64,000 nucleotides of DNA from Syngnathus acus. Taxonomy: Eukaryota > Chordata > Actinopteri > Syngnathiformes > Syngnathidae. Below, piece by piece: positions 23,201 to 64,000 of the stretch (positions are counted from its first letter, which is position 1; the number at the start of each line of letters is the position of its first letter). The notes beneath the pieces were generated by a model that was given only the letters and a program-made list of their open reading frames with translations, did not search any database and was not told where the DNA came from. The stretch spans positions 1,303,001-1,367,000 of the forward strand of contig NC_051104.1 of assembly GCF_901709675.1 (NCBI RefSeq), written 5' to 3'. A program made the translations under genes and the position numbers.

Positions 23201-26200
23201 TAAACAGCAGGGCTTGGTCTGCCTGTGCAAGTCGAAGGGTGTGGCTAACTCACGGCGTTCCGGATGAGAGATGAAAGAGTAGGAATGTTTCATGTGGTCA
23301 TTATAGTCAGCAAAAATGTTCACAGTAGTAATAGCACCATATTACTGAAAGTAATCGAATCAAGGATATGCTCGTGGGACCGGCACAAGTCAGATTTTTA
23401 GCTACAATTTTGCAGTCTAATGAGGGCCTCAGTTCAAGCGGTGCAAAAGTGTTCAAGACGTCTGAGCTGGCGTAAAATGTCGCGCAACCTGCTTTTCCGC
23501 GCATTAAAAAAACAAGAGTACTGATTCGAAGTCGATACATGTCTGCATGAGCACCTCCGTCCTGCAGGCAGATGGGAGGGAGATCAAAGCTGGCAAAGGG
23601 TGACATTTCTTATGTAATACTCCACACTCTCTATGCTCGTCACGGCTCGGGCGGCTTGGGTGCCGCGCCGGCCTTCATCACGGCTGTCTCGCTCGGCCGC
23701 TTTCCCAGACTCTTTGAGAAATCAAGACGTGTGATGTGATGTGATAATACTCTTTGTGACACCTATGACCTTGTCCATAATTCTTTTAAACCAGGTTTGG
23801 GAATTTTAATATTTCATGTCCTTTTGACCGAAACGCCACATCATTATTCATCACCCACACACACATTCTGTGTTTGACAGCGAGCCGCCCATGTGACAGC
23901 TTTGGGCGAGAGACATACAGACAGACAGAGAGAGAGAGAGAGAGCAAGCGAGAGGGTGATGGAGGCAAAGGTCAGCAGACGGTCAGTGGCTCAGGCCACC
24001 GGCGATTACAGGCTCCGTCTGTCTTCATCTCCTCGTTATCTCGTCGCCACTACGAGTCTACTCGGCTTTTAATATCCATTGATGAGTTTGTGCGATTGAA
24101 ATGAATTGACTTTTTCTGGAATTTCTACTCGTCAGTATTTTATAACTGCTGCCAAAGCGAAGGAAATAAATAAACAGAGGCTTCAAGAACACGCTGACAT
24201 TCCAGCTCGCACAAACTCAAGCTGGATTTTCAAGTCGTTTCAAGCTCGGCGGCTTTCGTTTTTTTGCCTTCGAGTGCTGAATCTAATTTGCATAAAAAGT
24301 CTGAGTCAGCAAAAAATTTGAAAAAAAGGCCCATGGCTGTGACAAGCGATACTTTCTCCTTCCTTTGAAGAAGTGGTTGTTATAGTTTTATTTTTATATG
24401 AATTTTAATATAAATTGTTTTTATATAAATTACTACATATGTTTGATACCACTTTTTTGTTCTGACCGATACCAGTACAAGTATTCACTCTTTGCGTGCT
24501 CACCGATACCAAGTAACGATACCTTCAGTAGTTTTTAGTTATAACATTTCATTGAACACAATGAGAAGAAAACCAATTTTCTTTCCAAACTTCAGAACAC
24601 GAGTCGGTGTTCTTACATGACTTCGGTGCCTTCTACCGCCTCCCCTACGCCAGCCAATCAGAGGGCAGAACCCCGGGTTGCTTGTTTAGCACTCGAGCGT
24701 GACCATGCAACGGCCGCATCTCTCCCACCGAGTGTTTCTCAACACGATTCGAGGCTGGCACCCTGTCAAGGGAAGGAATTCCCGCTGCGGTTTGCCAGCC
24801 CACATCTCGATCCGTAACCAAAAATCAGATTACCATCTCCCACTGAGTGAATGGAGATAGAGATCATTCTTGATGATATCATATGATACTACGACTGGAA
24901 CTAGACAGTACTTGATTTAAGAGGCGACAGGCAGAGAGCAAAATGGTCGAAGACAACAACAGCTGGTGAGACCTTTTAGTGACACCAACACCAGTTCTGG
25001 AACCTGTCTAGCACGCTCTGTATGTATTGTAAACTCTTATGCAATTTTGGAAAGTTCAAATACACCCCCCACCCCCGGTGAATTCAACGCTTCTATCTAC
25101 CCTGCAACCCACCTCCGATTTTCTTGGAAATCAATTCCCTAATCTTTCCATAATCCTTCTCGCAAACGTAACCTCCTTCGTGGAAATAATGAGGGTCTTA
25201 AAAGCAGATTTTAGTGGCGGCCGCGGTCAGCCGGTTGGGCCCCCGGCCCGAACAATGGTCCCCCTGTGGAGCTGCAAACTGAAAGCTGTTTCATGTCCAC
25301 GCGTCTGCGGTGACGCGGCGAAGGGCGCGCTCGTCGCCTTCTATCAATGGCTAGCATTTAGCTAGCGGCGGCTGGAGGAAGAGAGAGAGACGTCGGAATA
25401 ATTTAGCGCCAAGGGGGAGTCGTTTTAGTACAGAAGACCAACCAAAATGAAAAAAAACTGCACAAAAAACTATTTTTATTTCTTCTCATAAACAAAAGAA
25501 AAAACAATCCACTCGCTGTGAATGGATTATATTGAGCTTTTAACAGATGTTATCGTTCCAGTGGGGAGAGAGAGCGCGTGTGCATGTCTAATCTTCTCGG
25601 CTATGCTTTTTTGTTGTTGTTGTTGTTGAGTAATCACGAGATCAAATCCGTTGCTACTTTGCTCTTTCAGGTTTTGGCTTGAAGGCACACACTGTCGGTC
25701 TGCGGTTATTTTTTTTATTTCACCAAAGAGATTTATAGTGCGTGAAATTTATTAGTTTTAAAGGTGATTATGTGGGTTTTTATCACGCTGTGCGCTAGTC
25801 ATCATTTTTATAGCCTGCAACTTGACAATTTTCTCAGCGATCCGCTTTATAACGCTCCAATCCACTAGGGGCGGTATATTTCCTGAGATGAGAATCTGTG
25901 CTGTAACAAAAAAAAATTATTGATTTATTTTTTTTTTCCCCCTGTCTCGGCCTCTTACAGGTGAGCCAAGGCAACGTCCCAGGTGTAGAAAGTGCCTCCC
26001 TTGCCATGGACACAGAAGAAGGAGTGGAGGTGGTGTGGAACGAGGTGCTTTTCTCCGACAAGAAGGTCTTCAAAGCTCAGGAGGTACGCAGACTTAAAAT
26101 ATTTCTACTGATCATTTTCTGTTGCTTTTCATAACATTTCTGGTCTCTTTTTTGTCATTTTTGTGGTATAGGAGAAGATCAAGGAGATGTTTGAGAACCT

Positions 26201-28919
26201 AATGCAGGTGGAGCACCCCAACATTGTCAAGTTCCACAAGTACTGGCTTGATATGAAGGAAAGTCAGGCTCGGGTATGTTTTGACCTTTTCTGTGGACAT
26301 TTGTGTATGTGTGAGCGCCTCATATTTACTTACATTACCGCCATGGACAGGTCATCTTCATCACCGAATACATGTCGTCGGGCAGCCTCAAGCAGTTTCT
26401 GAAGAAAACCAAAAAGAACCACAAGACCATGAACGTAAAGGTTCGCTATTTCTCGCCTTAATCACAATTAGTTTGCATAGAAAAAAAACGAACTTATCAA
26501 TAATGCGTCTCAGTCGAAAAATTCCAACCAGGATTGTGTTTTGTGCTTCAGGCCTGGAAAAGGTGGTGCACGCAGATCCTCTCTGCCCTCAGGTACTGCT
26601 TGATGACTTTTTTTACAGCCCTACTGCAACTGCGGCTCTTTTATTTATGTGACTTGCCCTCCCCCCCTTGCAGTTACCTGCACTCGTGCGATCCACCAAT
26701 CATCCACGGCAACCTGACGTGCGACACCATCTTCATCCAGCACAACGGACTCATCAAGATCGGCTCAGGTGTGATCCCCCGCCAGGCATTACGTGCTAGT
26801 ACAGAAAAATAATTCATCTTTTGTCATCTTCTTTCCGCAGTGTGGCATCGGCTCTTTGTTAACGGTAAGTCCATTTGTTTGCTTTCATCTCCGAGGTTAT
26901 TACCCACATGATCGTCTTGCTTCTCTCCACTCGCCAGTTTTCCCAGACGCCAACGTCCAGGGAAAGGGGAGGCAACACCGTGGCGAGCAGAGGAATCTTC
27001 ATTTTTTTGCACCAGAATACGGCGGTATGTTCACTAACTTAAACATGAACTGCTTGATGTTTCCTGCGTGTCTCCACCCACTCCCATGTCTTTTTTTCCG
27101 CCAGCCGGCGAAGATGATTATGCCATCGACATCTTCTCCTTTGGCATCTGCGCTCTGGAGGTGTGAACCGCTGCATGCGTGAGTGCGCTCGTGTGTGTGC
27201 GTTGACAGGCAATGTGTCACCCCTAGATGGCAGTGTTGGAGATCCAGGCTAACGGAGATGTGGCCGTCTCCAAGGAGGCCATCGTCAACGCGGGCCAATC
27301 CCTGGAGGACCCTCTTATGAGAGTATGAGCCACATTGTTTGCACTCACCTGCTGTTTACACTCACTTGCTAAACAAACAATGTTGCGTTAGCATCAATTG
27401 GAAGTGAGATGTTAGCAATCAAAATGGATGTCGTCTCTACTCGCAGGAGTTTACGCAGTCGTGTTTGCACCCCGACGCCAAGCTCCGTCCGACCGCCCAC
27501 GACCTCCTCTTCCACCGCGTCCTGTTTGAGGTGCACTCCCTTAAACTGTTGGCCGCCCACTGCCTCATCAGCAACCAGTGTGAGTTTCTCTCTCAGCAGC
27601 GAAAGGGAGTAATTCAATGGGAAATTGAAAACATTTGGCTCTATAGACTTGCTTCCTGAGAACTGCGTGGAAGAGAGGACCAAGTCCTTCGACCCGAACG
27701 CCGTCATGGCCGAGATTAAGCATGAAGACAGGCTCGGTGTTCAACTAAAGTAATTTTTATTTTTAAGTCTTTTTTTTTTGGTAATCCATAAATATTAAAT
27801 GCTGAACCAGGCTGGCTTTTTATATCCCACAGGTACTCCCACGTGTCCCCTTTGGAGCTGGACAAGTTTCTGGAGGACGTCAAGTAAGTAGACCGTCATT
27901 AACACCACCGGACGCATTAGCTGAGATGCTAATCACGTTGTCCATCAGGAACGGGATTTACCCCTTGATGAACTTCGCCTCGTCCCGGCCCCACCCCGTC
28001 CCCCGCGCCCTCTCCTTGTCTCAGGAGCAGGTGGAGACGGTCAAGACGCCCACGCCGGAGCCGCAGGAGACCGAGAGCAGGAAGGTTCGCCCTTTGCATA
28101 TTACCGCATTTTGGCATTTTTTAGCGTGAAAAATTATTGTTACATTTGTCAAACATCATGTGTGTTATTAGGTCATCCAGATGCACTGCAACTTGGAGTC
28201 AAATGAGGAAGGGACCAAAACTCATGTGAGTCACGTTGTACAGCAGGTACATTCCTGTAAGGCTCTTCTTATTGGGCTCCATCTTACATCAAATCAGTTT
28301 TTTTTTTAAAATATCTAATATTTAAAATCTTTTATCTTTACTCCAGCTTTCTTTATTTCTGAAGATGGACGACAAACTTCACCGCCAGCTTAGCTGTGAC
28401 ATCCTCCCCAGTAGGTTTACCACCCGACGCGAATGCTGCTTTCTCATTGGCTCGCTGTGTTTTGATGATGTCATGTGTACCTTTCAGCCGACACATCCAA
28501 AGACCTCGCCAGCGAACTAGTTCACTACGCCTTCATAAATGAGGTACGCTATGTTTATTGTAGAATGGAAATTCAGGAAATGTGACCTATGAAAGAAAAC
28601 TTTTTGAAAGGCCAAACAAAATAAACATGTAGTTGCATTAGCAACATTAGCATTGAGCTAAAAGGGCTTTTCCAAGCCAAAGCTTGGCGCCACTTTAATT
28701 GGGCTATATTTGTACACAAATAAATGTTTAAACTGCTGTCCATAATCTTCTCTTATTCTAGAATTATACATAAAATAAATACATTAAAAATGAATGATAC
28801 AAATGTACGTTCTTGTTCCTTTTGTCACTAAGGAGGACATTGAGAAGGTGGCCGGGTTCCTGGAGGACGCTATCAAGCGACACTGGCTACGAGCTCTGGC
28901 TTCTGGGAGCATGCAGTGA
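20212..28919 (+). CDS. nrbp2: Nuclear receptor-binding protein 2 (pseudokinase)
   Basis: NRBP proteins are kinase-like adaptors lacking catalytic residues. Exons: 20212-20331, 25961-26083, 26172-26273, 26351-26440, 26552-26592, 26674-26768, 26841-26864, 26938-27024, 27105-27160, 27227-27322, 27447-27579, 27647-27749, 27833-27883, 27949-28084, 28172-28225, 28347-28410, 28488-28543, 28833-28919; phases join to 505 residues (human NRBP2 about 500). An acidic start (EESEDESEILEESPCGRWQKRKEQ) precedes the kinase-like fold. The catalytic loop reads HGN at 170-172 instead of HRD, and IGSV (188-191) replaces DFG. VWHRLF, LFHRVLFEVHSLKLLAAHC and GIYPLMNFA favour NRBP2 over NRBP1. A conserved C-terminal region (KTPTPEP, RKVIQMHC) follows. 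A second ATG lies two codons in. It is followed by puf60 and scrib, as in mammals. Confidence 0.93.
20332..25960 (+). other. nrbp2: Large first intron of nrbp2
   Basis: No exon or gene is supported on either strand. It contains a poly-G run near 21094, an AT-rich tract at 22910-22950, an (AG)n run near 23928-23944, and around 24440-24530 degenerate copies of a GATACCA/CCGATACC word resembling a decayed repeat. The acceptor CTCTTACAG ends at 25960. Confidence 0.6.
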
Positions 28920-30650
28920 GAGGAAGTCACGGTAGCTCCAGGACGGACGGCAATCAGGGCCTTTGAGGGGCCTTTTACGGCGGCCGACAGCTGGAAACAG
29001 AGGAAGCGGCAGCAACACTGAGGGATGTGAAGAAACCCAAAGGAGGCTCAAGGAAGACGTCACGGCGACCGGCAAAGAAGGGAACAGGAGGACCGGGCGT
29101 GACGGTTGCGTTGGGATCGATTCCCTCCGAAGGGCGCGTTTGCCTTTAAACGTGTCAGTTCCGTGCCGGATGCCGACATTCTCAACATCCAGCCATCTTG
29201 TTGTCAAACGAATGTTTTAGTACGCGCCATCTTTGCACTCCAGTGTCCACCATGGCCAATCTCCCTTTTTTTTAAGTACTCCATCCATCATGCGCTGTTA
29301 ACATTCATTCACCGTGGACTTATTTATTATCGCGAAGCAACGCACAAGGTTGTCATGTCGATTTGCGCTCGCTGCATTTCCTTTTAGCCTGCAGTGCTCT
29401 TAAGGGCTTTTCCCCTCTAAAATTGTTTTCAGTGCCAAAGAATTGTTGCAAAGTGCCTGATATGGCAACTAAACATGAACATTTTAAGACTAATAAACGA
29501 ATTGGGAAAGGATAACATTGAAGTGCATCTTAAAAAAAAAAAAGGTAGACCTCAATTCACGACTCCCCGCTAATCCAACAATAATTGACACTGTGACTAA
29601 AAAGGTCTAAAATTGCCGATAGATGCCACAAGATGGTGGAAAAGCACAACTTTTCTATTTGACATGGCTAAGAGCTCCTCCCCTGATGTGAATGTGCAAA
29701 TGAACTTCAACTTGCCTCCTGTGCGTTGGATGTAAATATCATTTGGAGTCATTGACACTTAAAATCATGATGACTTGCTCACCAGTGTAATTCTTTTGCT
29801 TTATTTTTCTGTTGCCCTGTTTGTTTTGTCTTGATTTCATTGAGAAATGATAATCTGTCCAAATTTTTATTCAGTTTTTTTGTAGTAGTTGAATCAGTAC
29901 AGTACTGCTATGATATGCATAATATTTACATATTATTAATATTGGAGCCCACTTGCATTCATTGTTTCTTCTTCCAACAAACAAATTGTGTCCTGAATAT
30001 GTTTATTTGATGTCCCCTCAAAACTATTTCTATAGTGAATACTTGGAAAGTTAGGAAGAAAAAAAAACATCAGTTACATCAATTAACATCAATTTTGGTG
30101 GACAACACACAAAAAAAGTCTCAGTGACCAAATTAAACAGGAAGTTGTCAATTTTAGTTTGAAGTAGCCATTTCAGATGAACTTCGATGTGAAAGGGGCC
30201 TGGTTGAAAAAAAAATTTGCCCCTAACACCAGTTTTATCCATCGACATGAAATTTGGTGAAGATATGGTTGTAAATTGTCTCCACTGGTTTTGTCTTTGT
30301 TCTGTCAATTCCAAATTTAATAACAGACTGTACAGTGACTGTTTTGAGTTTTACTTTGCCTATCGCTGCAGATGGGAACCCAGAATCTTCCCGAACCTTC
30401 CATACAGGCTGTGCAGTATACTATTTCTATGTGGCTTATAGTTTACGAAGGATCGTACTCCAATGTGAAAGCTCTTGCTCTTCTACCACCTTGTAAGCTG
30501 CATGTTTGCATACATGGTACAATAATAATAGAAGAAAACCATTCACATTGGTCTTATCAGACAAGACTGTTGAATGAAACTTGCCTTTGGATGTGCTCTA
30601 CTTAATTAAGCATTTGTAATATATTGTAGCAATGGCAGATAAATAAACTT
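28920..30650 (+). other. nrbp2: nrbp2 3' UTR and intergenic sequence
   Basis: AATAAA hexamers at 29492-29497 and 30642-30647 are candidate ends of a short and a long nrbp2 3' UTR. No open exon is supported. Around 29620-29655 a segment (ATAGATGCCACAAGATGG) resembles one at about 60843 in a scrib intron, suggesting a shared dispersed repeat. Confidence 0.5.
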
Positions 30651-30919
30651 GTGACATGTTCAGTGAGTCTGGAGTTATACATGAAGGATCTAAGGATGTT
30701 AGAACAAAAAAAAACTCCACTGGCGTGGTGGATGAAAGGAAGGCAGCAGGTGTAAGAAGGCAGAAAACTGCAAAGGAAGTGTAGTATTATACCTAGGATC
30801 TAAAAGTAAAAGGGGGAAGGTAGGAAACCAGGAAAGTAGGATTCGGCAACGTTGCAATAATCTAAGCAGGGTGGAAAATAACGTGGTCAGGTTTCTGTGT
30901 AGCGCACCAGCGCTGCACA

Positions 30920-31044
30920 ACTTCCGTTCGCCTACGTCAAGGCGGCTGTGCTATCGCGAGATCCTGTCATTTCGCCGTGTTTGAGAACTATCCCAAATCT
31001 CGCGATTGTGCCAGAGCGAGGGCCTCTCCGAGGAGGTGTGCTTC
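30920..31044 (+). promoter_or_regulatory. puf60: CpG-rich puf60 promoter with paired TCTCGCGA motifs
   Basis: Just before the puf60 ATG there is an ETS-like site ACTTCCG (about 30929) and two TCTCGCGA core motifs in opposite orientation: ATCGCGAGAT at 30953-30962 and ATCTCGCGAT at 30997-31006. TCTCGCGAGA-type elements and ETS sites are typical of TATA-less housekeeping promoters. No TATA box is seen. Confidence 0.6.
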
Positions 31045-37621
<6,577 letters not shown>

Positions 37622-37681
37622 ACCGCTTCCACTCAGTCCCCTTGCCGGCTCTCTAATTGTCTTGTCTCTTTTTTTCTAAGA

Positions 37682-37850
37682 AAGAATAGTTGTTCGTCAA
37701 TGATGAAAATGATGAGGTTGGCTCAGACCTGTGATGACTCCGTGGTCCAGGTTTCCACATTTTTTAAGGAAGAATAGTTGTTTGTCAATGATTAATTTGT
37801 TTGGCTCAGACCTGTGATGACTCCGCCGTGGTCCAGGTTTCAACATTTTT
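37682..37850 (+). repeat. puf60: Tandem duplication in the puf60 3' UTR
   Basis: An 80-85 base unit occurs twice: AGAATAGTTGTTCGTCAATG ... GGCTCAGACCTGTGATGACT ... GTGGTCCAGGTTTCCACATT, then again from about 37771 with few changes. It is followed by candidate polyadenylation signals ATTAAA at 37863 and 37964. Confidence 0.8.
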
Positions 37851-37963
37851 GTAACCATACCCATTAAAAAAAGAAAAACAGATGAATAGTTTTTTCTTTG
37901 GCTCATTTACATGTTTTTTCTTCGCAAAATTATTGGACCATGTAAACACTGTTTGTTTTTACA

Positions 37964-37969
37964 ATTAAA
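37964..37969 (+). terminator. puf60: Candidate polyadenylation signal of puf60
   Basis: ATTAAA followed by GGTTATTTGTC, about 340 bases after the stop; an alternative ATTAAA lies at 37863. Confidence 0.45.
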
Positions 37970-37989
37970 GGTTATTTGTCCACAGCTTC

Positions 37990-63547
<25,558 letters not shown>

Positions 63548-64000
63548 GTATCGGCTGCACGCTGAGCCTCACAACCCCCCCCCCCCCTGCCCGGCCACGC
63601 CTCCTTACCAACCTTGAACCCTTCCTATAGCTTCTCTGAATTAATCCACATAACTTGGCTGGAAGGGTCTCAACAGGGGGGATGCGGTGGGAAAAAGGGA
63701 GTTCTCATTTGGTGCGCTTGGGGGGGGTCTTTGCTCGTCTGTCTGCTTTGGTTTATTCGCATTATATGGTGGCTTTTGTTTTTGATACTGTTATAACAAA
63801 AGTCACGTTTCCACCAAGCTGTATGGTTCGGTTCTACGTGGATTCGGGGACAAGTTGACTTGCCTATGTTTACGATGTACATTTTTTTAGGGCTGAGAAA
63901 AATGAAAGTTGAATTAGATTTTTTTTTTAAATTGCGGTTGGATACAAATATAGGAAGTTAAGACGTGTCTCAACTTATTTTATAATTTTATGTGAAAGTA
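63548..64000 (+). other. scrib: scrib intron running off the window
   Basis: Begins GTATCG after the exon ending at 63547. No further exon, repeat or open frame with a known domain is seen; the terminal scrib exons must lie to the right. Confidence 0.7.

Overview
This is a vertebrate nuclear window, almost certainly from a teleost and probably a percomorph. Genes are split into many short exons with GT-AG introns, proteins match vertebrate families closely, and introns hold tRNA-derived SINEs, hAT-type DNA transposons and MITEs typical of fish. The species cannot be named from sequence alone. All supported genes lie on the + strand. No bacterial features, CRISPR arrays or stand-alone RNA genes were seen.

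Layout. (1) 0.9-13.2 kb: slc4a2, the AE2 chloride/bicarbonate exchanger. It has two alternative first coding exons, about 21 further coding exons, a possible extra 31-codon cassette exon and a long 3' UTR. (2) 13.5-18.9 kb: two tandem copies of a chemerin-like gene (rarres2). Each has four exons and encodes 163 residues. Intron 1 of the first copy carries a complete non-autonomous hAT element inserted against the splice donor, then a SINE. (3) 20.2-28.9 kb: nrbp2, a pseudokinase of 505 residues with a 5.6 kb first intron. (4) 31.0-37.6 kb: puf60, a poly-U binding splicing factor of about 530 residues, behind a CpG-rich promoter with two TCTCGCGA motifs. (5) 39.1 kb to the right edge: scrib, the Scribble polarity scaffold (leucine-rich repeats plus four PDZ domains). 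At least 45 coding exons are visible and the last exons lie beyond the window.

Context. From general knowledge of the human map, NRBP2, PUF60 and SCRIB are neighbours at 8q24.3, while SLC4A2 and RARRES2 are both at 7q36. The window therefore joins two blocks that are separate in human.

The genes do not form one pathway. The most interesting content is transcript architecture and transposon history: alternative AE2 starts, in-frame cassette exons in slc4a2 and scrib, GC-AG introns in puf60 and scrib, a transposon whose target duplication copied a splice donor, and a three-layer nest of mobile elements in a scrib intron. I found no credible new molecular system.
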